NCBI GenBank assembly: GCA_004555635.1
Contig: SFHN01000008.1
Coordinates: 1 to 16,333 of the forward strand
DNA from: [Eubacterium] saphenum
GTDB lineage: Bacteria > Bacillota > Clostridia > Oscillospirales > Ruminococcaceae
DNA: 16,333 nucleotides
Direction: 5' to 3'
The notes below the pieces were generated by a model that worked only from the letters and a program-made list of their open reading frames with translations, did no database searches and was not told the origin of the DNA. Below are positions 1 through 8,101 of the stretch, one piece after another. The first letter of the stretch is position 1, and each line of letters opens with the position of its first letter. The translations under genes were made by a program, and so were the position numbers.

Positions 1-67
1 TCCGCACAACTGTGCGAACTGACGGCTTTGCCGGCAGTGAGTGCGGGCAGTGCGGATGTTTCGGCGG

Positions 68-89
68 AAAAGTCCCAACGGGACTTTTT
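68..89. terminator. Bidirectional intrinsic terminator-like hairpin
   Basis: A perfect stem AAAAGTCCC / GGGACTTTT with an AAC loop, flanked by A and T runs, so it can act on either strand. On the minus strand it is about 155 bases past the stop of the 243-941 gene and would end the long leftward gene train. Confidence 0.55.
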
Positions 90-100
90 CGACGGTCTCT

Positions 101-126
101 GGGGGGAAAACTCTTGTTTTCCCCCC
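101..126. repeat. Perfect 11-base-pair hairpin with G6/C6 arms
   Basis: GGGGGGAAAAC (101-111), a TCTT loop, then GTTTTCCCCCC (116-126) form a flawless 11-base-pair stem. It is followed by another C-run at 130-136. A stem this perfect is unlikely by chance and suggests structural selection or a mobile repeat end. Confidence 0.6.
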
Positions 127-157
127 TAGCCCCCCCTTTAGCGCTTTGTTGACGTTT

Positions 158-203
158 GCGGGGCTCTGCCCCGCACCCTGCAAGCCTTTTGGAAAAAGAC
201 TTG
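158..203. repeat. Two adjacent hairpins (GCGGGGC and CAAGCCTTTT types)
   Basis: GCGGGGC/GCCCCGC (158-164 and 168-174, TCT loop) is a perfect 7-base-pair stem. It is followed at 181-203 by CAAGCCTTTT, a GG loop and AAAAAGACTTG, which pair apart from one C/A mismatch. Both are transcribed at the end of the leftward operon if readthrough occurs. Confidence 0.5.
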
Positions 204-219
204 ACCTAAAACTTTTGTC

Positions 220-238
220 CGCGCTGGCGCGCGGGAGT
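220..238. repeat. Dispersed 19-base repeat, copy 1
   Basis: CGCGCTGGCGCGCGGGAGT matches positions 13230-13248 at 17 of 19 bases (the two centre bases differ, GG versus TA). In both places it lies within about 40 bases downstream of a minus-strand stop codon (the genes ending at 243 and 13286). Confidence 0.4.
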
Positions 239-242
239 GTTC

Positions 243-941
243 CTAATCCTCCTGCTTCAGCAGCGCGTTCGCGCGGCGGTACTCGGGATAATGCTTGTCC
301 AGAAACGCATAGAACGCCGCCGAGTGGTCGTGGTGCCAATAATGCGCGTACTCGTGCCAGAAAACCGACAGCACCGCCTCTCGCGGGTACGCTGACAGCC
401 GCAGGTTTATCGAAATGTGCCCTCGGGTGTAGGAACAGCTTCCCCACCGTGACGACATCTCCTTAATCGTAACCACGGTAGGCGGCGGGTTAAGCCCCCT
501 CGAAGTCAGCGCCGCGCGAACCTCTGTGTTAAGCTCCTCGCACAACCGCGCAAAGCTCGCCGAAACCGCTCTTAACAGCAGCGCACGGATATGCTCGCCG
601 TCGTCCTCCCGCGCGGTAAACACGCGAAATGCTCCGTCCTCGTAAACCGCAGCCTCCCGCGCGCTGTGTATCAGCACGACGGGTCTGTCCTCGCCGAGAA
701 ACCGAACGCCGCCCGCGTCAGCCTGCGGAGCGCGCTCGCGCTTTTTCGCACGGGAAAGCGCTGCAAAAAATGCGTCTGCGTGTTCCGTCAGGTGCTGCTC
801 AATCCACTTGACAGACACCCGCGCGCTCGCCGACACATAGATTATCCCGTCAGCCTTTATGCGGAAGTTCACGTTCTTAACGCGCTTTCGCGTTAGCTCA
901 TAGCAAAGCTGCCGCCCGTCGGGAAGCGAAATTGTTTTCAT
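243..941 (-). CDS. M48-like zinc metallopeptidase, DUF45/YgjP family
   Basis: Predicted cytoplasmic zinc metallopeptidase-fold protein of 232 residues, the normal length for the family. The N-terminal part is the beta-rich DUF45 segment (residues 14-50). The signature is in the C-terminal third: the RWGSCS motif near residues 165-170, then the zinc site HEYAH (196-200) with a further histidine at 206 in HHDHSAAFY as likely third ligand. E. coli YgjP and related WLM proteins share this layout; their physiological substrates are poorly known. The start at 941 has AAAGGAG seven bases upstream, lying almost on the stop of folC 15 bases away, so it is the last gene of that operon. The call is secure at family level, not at function level. 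Confidence 0.85.
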   Translation of the reverse strand: MKTISLPDGRQLCYELTRKRVKNVNFRIKADGIIYVSASARVSVKWIEQHLTEHADAFFAALSRAKKRERAPQADAGGVRFLGEDRPVVLIHSAREAAVYEDGAFRVFTAREDDGEHIRALLLRAVSASFARLCEELNTEVRAALTSRGLNPPPTVVTIKEMSSRWGSCSYTRGHISINLRLSAYPREAVLSVFWHEYAHYWHHDHSAAFYAFLDKHYPEYRRANALLKQED

Positions 942-956
942 ACGCGCTCCTTTCGC

Positions 957-2225
957 TTAGCCAAGCAGCATTTCTCTTATTCCCGCCGCCATATAAAACG
1001 ACCCGCCGATAAACAGCAGCCCGCTGTCGGGCGTGCGCGAAATCGCCTCGGAGAGCGCTTCCTCTGCGCTGTGACAGCCTGCGCACGGCGTACCCACGCG
1101 CTTTGCCTCGGCGCAAAGAAGCTCCGCACTCACCGCCGTTTCCGAAAAGCCGTCGTAAAACACCGCAAAGTCAAAGCACGGGAGAATTATCGACAGCGCT
1201 AAAGCAAAGTCCTTCGTGTTTATCATTCCGATAAGCGCGGTTTTTTTGCGCTTGTCGCGCATAAGAAGCTCCCGCGCCGCCGCCATCGCCTGCGGGTTGT
1301 GCCCGCCGTCAAGGATTATCGCGGGCTTTTCGGGGAGATTTATGCGCTCGAGCCTCGCGGGCATTACCGCCGTTTTCAGCGCGGCTTTCACCCTGTCAAG
1401 CGGCAGCTTTTCGCGCAGCGCAAAAAGCGTTTCAAGCGCCGTGAGCGCGTTTGTAATCTGATGGTTTCCGCACATCGACAGGGAGTATTCCTCGCCCTTG
1501 TAGATAAACCTGCTGCCGCAAAGCCCGCTTTCGCGAACCTCAAGCGCTTTCGCGTCGGGGACAACAAGCCGCGAGTGAGTTTCGCTGCATTTTCTCTCGA
1601 TAACCGCCATAGCTTCTGCGGGAATGTTGTTTGCGGCGATAACCGCGCCGCCCTTGATTATCCCGCTTTTGCTTACGGCAATTTCCCGCTCGGTTTTCCC
1701 GAGAATTGCGGTGTGGTCAAGCCCTATCGACGTAAACACCGCCGCTTCGGGGCAGGGGATAACGTTCGTGCAGTCCAGCGTTCCGCCTATCCCCGCTTCG
1801 AGGACGCAGTAGTCCGCGCCGCTCTCCCTTGCGAAAAGAAAGCAGACCGCCGTCAGTATCTCAAACTGTGAAAAAGCCCTGTCGCGGCAGCACTCCGCCG
1901 CAGACTTTACCTCAAAAATCAGCCGCGCGAAAACGTCCTTCGGGATAAACTCGCCGTCAAGCGTTATACGCTCACGGACGTCAAGAATATACGGCGAGGT
2001 GAAGCGGATTGTTCTGAAACCGCAGGCGCACAGTGCTGCCGAAATATACTCCGTCACCGAACCTTTGCCGTTTGTCCCGACAATGTGAATGCAGCGAAGC
2101 CCCTTTTCGGGATTGCCCAGCTCCCCGCACAGCGCCGAAAAGCGCGATAAATCGGTTATCGGCGCGCCCTGCTTTGAAAACGTCGCGAGGTAGTCGAGCG
2201 CTTGTTCATAGTCAAACTCCGACAT
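957..2225 (-). CDS. folC: Bifunctional folylpolyglutamate/dihydrofolate synthase
   Basis: Mur-ligase-family enzyme that adds glutamate to dihydropteroate or folates using ATP, in the cytoplasm. With the start at 2225 it has 422 residues, as usual for FolC. Visible motifs: the P-loop GTNGKGS (50-56), the EAGIGGTLDCTN segment (about 143-154) conserved in FolC, DHTAILGKT (170-178), and HNPQAM (309-314) of the C-terminal domain. A longer reading from a GTG at 2258 is possible but would run into the preceding gene; the ATG at 2225 shares its A with the TGA of the upstream small gene (TGATG), a classic coupled start. Its downstream partner is the DUF45 peptidase. Confidence 0.93.
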   Translation of the reverse strand: MSEFDYEQALDYLATFSKQGAPITDLSRFSALCGELGNPEKGLRCIHIVGTNGKGSVTEYISAALCACGFRTIRFTSPYILDVRERITLDGEFIPKDVFARLIFEVKSAAECCRDRAFSQFEILTAVCFLFARESGADYCVLEAGIGGTLDCTNVIPCPEAAVFTSIGLDHTAILGKTEREIAVSKSGIIKGGAVIAANNIPAEAMAVIERKCSETHSRLVVPDAKALEVRESGLCGSRFIYKGEEYSLSMCGNHQITNALTALETLFALREKLPLDRVKAALKTAVMPARLERINLPEKPAIILDGGHNPQAMAAARELLMRDKRKKTALIGMINTKDFALALSIILPCFDFAVFYDGFSETAVSAELLCAEAKRVGTPCAGCHSAEEALSEAISRTPDSGLLFIGGSFYMAAGIREMLLG

Positions 2226-2401
2226 CAGTTCCAGCCGCACTCGTCGTAGTCCTTCCACTTCTCGTTATAGCGCAGCTCGTCCGCAAGCTTCATACAGATG
2301 TAAGCGACAGCCGCCGCAACAATGATTACAGCGCCGATTATCGGAATAATGAGCGTAGCAAACGGTCCTACCTTGGGCTTTAAGTTCTTGTTTTCTTTCA
2401 T
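2225..2401 (-). CDS. Small single-pass membrane protein (58 aa)
   Basis: A 58-residue protein beginning MKENKNLKPKVG. It has a positively charged N-terminus, a single hydrophobic segment at about residues 13-37 (rich in I, V and A), and a polar, Trp- and Tyr-containing tail ending ECGWN. I do not recognise a family. The frame is supported by AAAGGAG at 2411-2417, nine bases before the ATG, and by a one-base stop/start overlap with folC, which suggests that folC translation is coupled to it. It is probably real despite its size; its role (membrane anchor, or simply a leader that sets folC expression) is unknown. Confidence 0.72.
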   Translation of the reverse strand: MKENKNLKPKVGPFATLIIPIIGAVIIVAAAVAYICMKLADELRYNEKWKDYDECGWN

Positions 2402-2436
2402 TTTGAAAAACTCCTTTCGGGAAATATTTGTTGTTT

Positions 2437-2457
2437 ATTATAAAGACCTTTTGGTCT
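2437..2457 (-). promoter_or_regulatory. Short hairpin and possible -10 box before the small gene
   Basis: Just after rsmI, the minus strand reads AGACC-AAAA-GGTCT (2457-2444) followed at once by TTTATAAT. The five-base-pair stem plus U-rich tail could be a weak attenuator. The TATAAT at 2442-2437 could alternatively be a -10 box, but no matching -35 is present 16-18 bases upstream. Confidence 0.3.
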
Positions 2458-2468
2458 GTGTACTTTTA

Positions 2469-3314
2469 CTATGCCTCGGTGTCGGAAGCAAGCAGCGCAT
2501 ACAGCTCGCGCTTGGAAACGCCGGAAGCCTTCGCCGCCTCCTTGCAGGCGTCGGAAAGCTTCATTCCGCCTGCGGCAAGGCTGCGCGCAAGCTCCGCTGC
2601 CTGCTCTGCGGAAATCCCGCCGCAGGGCGCTTGCTTTGCCCCCTCGACAACGATAACATATTCGCCGCGCGGCTCATCCGTATCGTAAATATGCGAAAGC
2701 TCTGAAAGCGTCCCGCGGATTACCTCCTCGTGAAGCTTTGTAAGCTCGCGGCAAAGCGCGGCGCGCCGCTCGTTTCCGAGATATTGCACAAGGTCAGAAA
2801 GCGTTTGGCGCAGCTTGTGCGGCGCTTCGTAGAAAACCAGCGTGTGCGGAAGGCTCGCTATCTCCTCAAGGCGCTGCGTGCGCTCCTTTTTCGGCACGGG
2901 GAGAAACCCCTCGAATGCAAAGCGAAGCGTGTCTATTCCGCTCAGCGCAAGCGCGGCAACCGCGGCGTTGCACCCCGGTATAACCTCGACAGGAATGCCA
3001 AGCTCGGCGCATTTTTTCACAAGGATAACGCCGGGGTCGCTTATACACGGCATTCCCGCGTCGGAAACCAGCGCGACGTTTTTCCCCTCGAACAAAAGCT
3101 CGATTATCCGGGTGCTTTTTTCCTCCTCGTGCGGCTTGTAGTAGCTTAGCATAGGCTTCTTTATGTCGAAATGCGTCAGCAGGCGAAGCGAAACGCGCGT
3201 ATCCTCTGCGGCGATATAGTCGGCAGCGCCGAGCGTTTCTATCCCGCGCGGGCTGAAATCCGACAGGTTTCCTATCGGCGTGCCGACAACCGACAATTTT
3301 CCATAATCATTCAT
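2469..3314 (-). CDS. rsmI: 16S rRNA (cytidine-1402-2'-O)-methyltransferase
   Basis: Tetrapyrrole-methylase-fold enzyme that 2'-O-methylates C1402 in the decoding centre of 16S rRNA. The 281 residues are the family's full length. The N-terminus carries the family hallmark VGTPIGNLSD (10-19), AAEDTR (35-40), a YYKPHEEEK segment and the SDAGMPCISDPG motif (84-95) of the substrate/SAM cleft. The C-terminal helical domain (about 225-281) ends in a regular RsmI tail. The ATG at 3314 overlaps the end of trmN6 by 8 bases, so the two RNA methyltransferases are probably co-translated. Stop codon is TAG. Confidence 0.95.
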   Translation of the reverse strand: MNDYGKLSVVGTPIGNLSDFSPRGIETLGAADYIAAEDTRVSLRLLTHFDIKKPMLSYYKPHEEEKSTRIIELLFEGKNVALVSDAGMPCISDPGVILVKKCAELGIPVEVIPGCNAAVAALALSGIDTLRFAFEGFLPVPKKERTQRLEEIASLPHTLVFYEAPHKLRQTLSDLVQYLGNERRAALCRELTKLHEEVIRGTLSELSHIYDTDEPRGEYVIVVEGAKQAPCGGISAEQAAELARSLAAGGMKLSDACKEAAKASGVSKRELYALLASDTEA

Positions 3315-4035
3315 ACAGCCTGTTATATTCCTCCGTGTAGGATTTGTCCTCGTTAAATAATATGAGGGGCTTTTCTACCGTCATTCCGGGCTTTGCGCCC
3401 TTTTTCCCCGTGATAAGAAAAAGCCACGGGCGCTCGCTTATTGAGTTGTGAACAAGCGTAAGGCTCTTAGGCTCAATCCGCTGTGCGCGCATTGCATTCA
3501 TCACGTCGGACAGCCGTTCGGGGCGGTGGCACATTTTAAGCAGCCCGCCGTATTTCAGCAGCCTTGCCGCCGCCGCGCAAACGTCGTCTATGCCGCACAT
3601 AAGCTCGTGCCGCGCAATCGCCTGCGCCTTTGACAGCTTTTCGTAGCCCGAGCCGCTCGTCATATACGGCGGATTTGCCGTCACGATATCCACGGTTTCG
3701 TATCGGATAACGCTCTGCGGAATGTCCCTCAAATCGCACAGCAGCGGCGTGACCTTTTCGGAAAGCCCGTTTTCCCTTGCCGTGCGCTCTGCGAGCGCAA
3801 TCGCTTCCTCCTGTATATCCATAGCGAAAACGCGCTGCTCCCTGTTCTTCTTGCTCAGGATAAACGGGATAATCCCGCAGCCCGTGCATAAATCGCAGAC
3901 AACCGAGCTTTTCGGCGGCGAAGCATAGTTCGCGAGAAGAAACGCGTCAGTGCCGAAGCGGTGGTCGTCGGATACATAGAGCTTTATATCTCCCAGCATA
4001 AAGTATTCGCAGTTTGAAGCGTCAATAGCGTCCAT
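3307..4035 (-). CDS. trmN6: tRNA1(Val) (adenine-37-N6)-methyltransferase-like protein
   Basis: Class I SAM-dependent methyltransferase of the YfiC/TrmN6 family, 242 residues from the start chosen here. Motifs: RFGTDAFLLA (26-35) typical of this family, SAM-binding motif I DLCTGCGIIPF (48-58), an acidic loop at MDIQ (72-75), and the N6-adenine catalytic motif NPPY (121-124). Longer frames reach upstream to 4146, but they overlap the preceding gene and have no ribosome site; the ATG at 4035 has AAAAGGAGAA eight bases upstream, which overlaps the TAA of the membrane glycosyltransferase gene. The neighbour order trmN6-rsmI is common in Firmicutes. The exact tRNA target is inferred from the family. 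Confidence 0.9.
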   Translation of the reverse strand: MDAIDASNCEYFMLGDIKLYVSDDHRFGTDAFLLANYASPPKSSVVCDLCTGCGIIPFILSKKNREQRVFAMDIQEEAIALAERTARENGLSEKVTPLLCDLRDIPQSVIRYETVDIVTANPPYMTSGSGYEKLSKAQAIARHELMCGIDDVCAAAARLLKYGGLLKMCHRPERLSDVMNAMRAQRIEPKSLTLVHNSISERPWLFLITGKKGAKPGMTVEKPLILFNEDKSYTEEYNRLYE

Positions 4036-4048
4036 TATCGTTCTCCTT

Positions 4049-6277
4049 TTATTCCGCCCGCGATATCGTAAGCGAGTAAACGGAGAGTTCACCGCCGCCG
4101 CAGGACAGCTTAAAGCGTATATTTTCAGTGCCCTCCTCCGCAACAAAGCTTATCGCAAGCTTTTCGGGAGAAGCCGACAGTATCTCGTATTTCATCTCGC
4201 TGTCGCCCTTGTCGCAGGTAAGCGCCGCAAGCCCTGCGTCAAGCCTGCTGCCCTCTATCGTGATAAACAACCGGCAGGTTTTCTTAGCGTTAAAATAGTG
4301 CGTGTACACCGCGCCGCCCTCGGGAACAACCGCGCAAACGCCCTCGCAGCTTTCCGCAAGGTTAAGGTCGGTGGAAGAAGCGCCGCGCTTTTCTACGCTC
4401 TCGGTGCAGGGAATCTCCGCCGCCGTGCAGCGAACACAGCCGCGCGGCGAAACCTTAAGCCCCTTTGCCAAAGCCGCTTCTGCCGCCGCTTCGGAAGAAG
4501 CAAAGGTGCATACGGAGTTGTTTATGTCGCCTATCTGCCACAGGCTGCTGTCCCACAGCGAGAGCATATCCTCGCGGTTTCCGAGAACGAGTTCGGGGCG
4601 CTCGCCCTCGGCAGGCGAGGGGATAATCGTTATCTCTGGATAAAGAAACTGCCCCTTTGTAAGCCGCTCGCGCGACAGGTCAACCGCCTCAATGCGGTCA
4701 TATTCCCCCGCGCATAGCTCCAGCGCCTGCGACATATACTCCGCGCCCTTCGCCGCGCTTTTCGTCTGCGGCAGGGTGTAGGAGAAATAGCCGAACACGC
4801 CCGAATAAACCAGAAGCGCAAGCAGCGGCGCCGCGAAAATAAGCGTTTCGCCGCCGCGCTTCCTTTTCGCATGCATAACCGCAAGCCATATTAGCAGCGG
4901 GAGCATACCGCTCAGGATTATCTTTATCATACTGTACTCGGTGAGCAGGGTTTTTGTCCCCTCGCCGTAACGCATAGGCGCAAGCCCTAACACCATCGCG
5001 CTGACAAATCTGTCGCACTCTACGATAAGCGGCACGACAAGCACCGCAGTAAGCACGCTTGTAACCGCGCCCACCGCCGCCGCGGCAAGCGCCTGCATTT
5101 TCGAATACAGCCCTTTATATATCAGCACCAGCGCCGCGAAAATCGCCACGGGGTAAAACGCCTCGGTATAGCGCCCGTAAATCGCCGTATCCGCGCGGGC
5201 ATACAGCAGCGGGGAAGTGCCCTTAAACAGCACGCTCACCGCGAAAATCGCCCCCATCGACAGCAGCGCATACCACACAAGGAGAGTTATGCCGTCATCG
5301 TCGGGCGTTTCGCCGCCTTTTCGGGAAACGCGCTTTTTCACCGACAGCACCGCCGCCGTGACAACCGCCGCCGCGCACACCGCGCCGAAGCCCCAGGTTG
5401 ACGAAACGAAGTAGAAGAAATGCCCGACAAGCGTGTCGAAAAGCTCCGCTATCGAAGCGCCCTCGCCCGACATCCCAAACACGCGCGAGAGCGTTGTTTC
5501 GAGCGTGTTTGCGGGAGCGCTGCCGCCGCTTTGCCACAGGGTGTTCTGAAGCGCTTTCTTAATCAGCGCGTCACCGCAAAGCCCCGCGCAAAGCGCCGCG
5601 TAAAACCCTGTAAAGCAGAACACGCGCCGCTTATCCCTTAGCCAAAACATCACGGGAACAACTACCGCAGCAGCCGCTGCAAGCGCAATCATACGCCCGT
5701 GCGAGGCATAGCCCGCAGCAGCAGCAAGCCCGCCAAGCGCGGAGAAAAGCTGCTTTTTCGCGTTGCTTTCGCAGGACAAAGCCTTGTACAAAAGCAGCAG
5801 CACAACCCACGGCATAAGGCAACACATCGTTTCGTTCCACGCGTATTTTGTCAGAAGCATATACGACGGGTAAAGCCCGCAAATCGCCGCAAACAGCAAT
5901 GCGGCGGGCTTTTTCACCGAAAGCGCCTTCACGGAAATGTAGTATACAATCACGGGGACAAGGCTCATCAGCGCTCCGTTTATAACGAGCATAAGCCGAT
6001 AGCGGAGATAGGGTTCGTCCGTCACGCAAAATACCGGAATGTAGAAAAGCGCCTGAAAATAGCCGTAATAGCCGCCGAGCGACACAATCTCGCTCCAGTC
6101 ATAGCCGTTTGCAAGCGCGGCTACGGCGGTCACGCAGAACTCGTCGGGCGTGAGGTTAAACAGCGTCGCGCTCTGCGTCATCAGAAAATGCAGTAAAAAC
6201 GCCGCGAGATATATCAACGGCATTGCCGCTTTTTCCAATATGCGCAGTATGCTACGCTGCCCTGAAGCGTCGCTCAT
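4049..6277 (-). CDS. GT-C-like polytopic membrane glycosyltransferase with C-terminal outer domain
   Basis: A 742-residue membrane protein with about eleven to thirteen hydrophobic segments between residues 18 and 500 and a soluble C-terminal region of about 240 residues. It resembles GT-C enzymes, which use polyprenyl-phosphate sugars on the outer membrane face: an Asp-Glu pair in the first outer loop (TPDEF, D45/E46) is where these enzymes keep their catalytic acid. It is a paralogue of the next gene upstream; shared blocks include GYFQALFYIPVF, a KYAWNE motif and CCLMPW. Only this copy has the extra beta-rich segment (about 620-742) after the last shared region. The start at 6277 follows GGAGG by five bases; a TTG further upstream lacks such a site. 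The gap to the upstream stop is 24 bases. Acceptor and sugar are unknown. Confidence 0.72.
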   Translation of the reverse strand: MSDASGQRSILRILEKAAMPLIYLAAFLLHFLMTQSATLFNLTPDEFCVTAVAALANGYDWSEIVSLGGYYGYFQALFYIPVFCVTDEPYLRYRLMLVINGALMSLVPVIVYYISVKALSVKKPAALLFAAICGLYPSYMLLTKYAWNETMCCLMPWVVLLLLYKALSCESNAKKQLFSALGGLAAAAGYASHGRMIALAAAAAVVVPVMFWLRDKRRVFCFTGFYAALCAGLCGDALIKKALQNTLWQSGGSAPANTLETTLSRVFGMSGEGASIAELFDTLVGHFFYFVSSTWGFGAVCAAAVVTAAVLSVKKRVSRKGGETPDDDGITLLVWYALLSMGAIFAVSVLFKGTSPLLYARADTAIYGRYTEAFYPVAIFAALVLIYKGLYSKMQALAAAAVGAVTSVLTAVLVVPLIVECDRFVSAMVLGLAPMRYGEGTKTLLTEYSMIKIILSGMLPLLIWLAVMHAKRKRGGETLIFAAPLLALLVYSGVFGYFSYTLPQTKSAAKGAEYMSQALELCAGEYDRIEAVDLSRERLTKGQFLYPEITIIPSPAEGERPELVLGNREDMLSLWDSSLWQIGDINNSVCTFASSEAAAEAALAKGLKVSPRGCVRCTAAEIPCTESVEKRGASSTDLNLAESCEGVCAVVPEGGAVYTHYFNAKKTCRLFITIEGSRLDAGLAALTCDKGDSEMKYEILSASPEKLAISFVAEEGTENIRFKLSCGGGELSVYSLTISRAE

Positions 6278-6301
6278 AGTGTCCTCCGAATGCAACGAAA
6301 A

Positions 6302-8101
6302 TTACGAACTGCCCTTGAAGCGCACAAAGTCGCGCGCCGCGTTTCCGTAGGCGTAAACCGCATAGCCCTCGGCAATTCCGACAACGTCGTAGGTTCCCTT
6401 TTCAAAAGGCATCGAGCGCGTAACCTCCGTTATCAGTATGCAGTTTTCGGGGATATCGCGCTTTTCGGTTATGTTGCAGACCCGCGCCGAGGGGTTAAGA
6501 AACTGCACCAGCGCCGCCGTTCGCTGCGGGATATAATAAGCCACCACGTCGGGCGACTGCGGGTCGTCGTAGATAAGCGCCGAAATACTCTGCGCGGGGT
6601 GGATTTTGTCGGCATTTTCCTCGGTGATATCGGGCAAATAAACGTTCGCCGCGAACAGCGAGCTGTACAAAAACGCGCCGCAAATAACAAAGGAAATCGC
6701 GCCGACCCTGTGATGACGCGTGCTCGAAATCAGCACTATCATCAGCGAAAACGCCGTAAACACGCAGGACGACATTATGACAAAGCTCATTCCCGTAAAC
6801 GGCGCGGAAATGTCCTCGCTTATTCTCCACGGCAAAACGCCCAGCACCGTGCTTCGCAGGTATTCCTCCGAGGCGCTGTCATAGCCGTTTAGCGCGAAGA
6901 TAAGGCAGGTGAAGCCGTATATCCCCGCCGCCGCGAAAATGTGGCGAAGCTTTATCCCGTAAAGCATTATGAATACCAGCACAAAGAACACCGAAAGCGG
7001 CGCAACGCTGTCCGCAAAGCGCCCCGAAATTATCCTGTCGCTGTCGGATACAACCGACATAACAAGGCTTATGCCGACGGTGAAAAAGGTGTACACCCCG
7101 AAAAGCAGAATGCGCGTGTTAAACGTGCGCTCGGGCGCGGAGTAGCGGCGCGTGCCGTCCTCGCCCGCCTCGGTATTTTTCCTTGCGGAAAGGTTCTTCA
7201 GAAAGTCGTTTGTAATCCCGATGAGAATTATGATAAGCAGCGCTGCGGCAAGCGCGCCAACGCCGAGAGTTGCGGTGAAAAACGTGTACAGATGACCAAA
7301 AAGCGTCGCGATAAACCCGCCGCTTTCCGCCTGTACCGAGGAAACAGCCTGCGCGGCGGACTGCGTTGCGTCCTCTATCATAAGGCGGCAGAAATGCTCC
7401 GTCATAAACGAAGCAGCCGCTGCGATAACCATTACGGGGAGATTGAAAATCCGCTCCTTGAAGAATATTCTGAAAATAAGAACCGTTGCCGCAAACGCCG
7501 CAATAACCGCCGTCAGCCGCTCGTCTGCGGCATAGCAAACCGCGCAGAGAAAGCCCGAAAGCACCGACATTGTGAAGCGCGAATACTTGTTTTTCCTGTC
7601 CCAAGCCATATATATGCACCAGACCATAACCCACGGCATAAGACAGCAGATAGCCTCGTTCCAGATGAACTTCGAGTTTGCAATGTAGGTGACATATGCG
7701 CCGCAGCTGACCGCAATGACAATCTTCTGCCAGACTTCTTCTACGTTCAGCTTTGCCGCCATGTGATATGCAACGGGCGGGATAAAGCTGACCAGAACGC
7801 CGTTCATAACCACCATACTCTTATACAGCGCGTATGGGCTGCTGCCGAAAAGCCAGAACAGCGGCGTGTAGAACACCGCCTGAATATAGCCGACAGGTTC
7901 CCCCTGCGGCATAATACCCGACCAGTCACGGCCGGAGTAGTACGCGGCAATGCCCGCCGTTCTTATCTCGTCGGGGTAAATCGACGGAAGCTCCATACTC
8001 ATAGTTATCAGCGAGTTCGCCACCACCGATATCGAATACAGCAGGAACATAACGCCCCTGTCCCCGTAGACGGAGTAAAAATTCGTTAACCTTTTTTTCA
8101 T
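6302..8101 (-). CDS. GT-C-like polytopic membrane glycosyltransferase
   Basis: A 599-residue membrane protein with a similar architecture to its downstream paralogue: an N-terminal helix (17-36), an outer-loop Asp-Glu in YPDEIR (D44/E45), GYIQAVFYTPLF, KFIWNEAICCLMPW, many further helices, a polar cytoplasmic insert (about 300-325), and a soluble tail of about 130 residues after the last helix. The near-identical position of D44/E45 and D45/E46 in the two paralogues supports a catalytic role. Its ATG overlaps the TGA of the GT2 gene (ATGA), so synthesis of lipid carrier enzyme and membrane enzyme is likely coupled. GT-C assignment is by motif and topology, not by close family recognition. Confidence 0.72.
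   Translation of the reverse strand: MKKRLTNFYSVYGDRGVMFLLYSISVVANSLITMSMELPSIYPDEIRTAGIAAYYSGRDWSGIMPQGEPVGYIQAVFYTPLFWLFGSSPYALYKSMVVMNGVLVSFIPPVAYHMAAKLNVEEVWQKIVIAVSCGAYVTYIANSKFIWNEAICCLMPWVMVWCIYMAWDRKNKYSRFTMSVLSGFLCAVCYAADERLTAVIAAFAATVLIFRIFFKERIFNLPVMVIAAAASFMTEHFCRLMIEDATQSAAQAVSSVQAESGGFIATLFGHLYTFFTATLGVGALAAALLIIILIGITNDFLKNLSARKNTEAGEDGTRRYSAPERTFNTRILLFGVYTFFTVGISLVMSVVSDSDRIISGRFADSVAPLSVFFVLVFIMLYGIKLRHIFAAAGIYGFTCLIFALNGYDSASEEYLRSTVLGVLPWRISEDISAPFTGMSFVIMSSCVFTAFSLMIVLISSTRHHRVGAISFVICGAFLYSSLFAANVYLPDITEENADKIHPAQSISALIYDDPQSPDVVAYYIPQRTAALVQFLNPSARVCNITEKRDIPENCILITEVTRSMPFEKGTYDVVGIAEGYAVYAYGNAARDFVRFKGSS

Larger units (their letters stand above)
1..242. repeat. Gene-free hairpin-rich intergenic block
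   Basis: No credible gene lies here. The stretch is a run of short inverted repeats: a small hairpin at 3-16 (CGCAC/GTGCG), a 7-base inverted repeat bracketing 1-7 and 50-56 (TCCGCAC/GTGCGGA), then hairpins at 68-89, 101-126, 158-174 and 181-203, and a CG-rich tail at 220-238. Reading frames through it are compositional accidents. The layout (terminator-like hairpin, C-run hairpin, GCGGGGC hairpin, AAGCCTTTT hairpin) has the look of a dispersed, non-coding intergenic repeat of Clostridia; I recall similar strings in ruminococcal intergenic DNA but cannot verify this here. It lies directly downstream of the minus-strand metallopeptidase gene. Confidence 0.6.

Noticed and set aside
41..466. Plus-strand open frame through the hairpin block
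   Set aside because: It runs through perfect inverted repeats and then antisense to the DUF45 gene; the translation is low-complexity.
3307..4146. Longer N-terminus for the tRNA methyltransferase (start at 4146)
   Set aside because: It would overlap the upstream membrane protein gene by nearly 100 bases, adds an Arg-rich segment unlike the family, and lacks a ribosome site, while 4035 has one.
6941..8089. Long plus-strand open frame (382 codons) opposite the 599-residue membrane protein
   Set aside because: It is the mirror of a membrane-protein gene; the translation is rich in Arg, His and Lys without domains, and it has no ribosome site. The minus-strand frame has family motifs and coupled starts.
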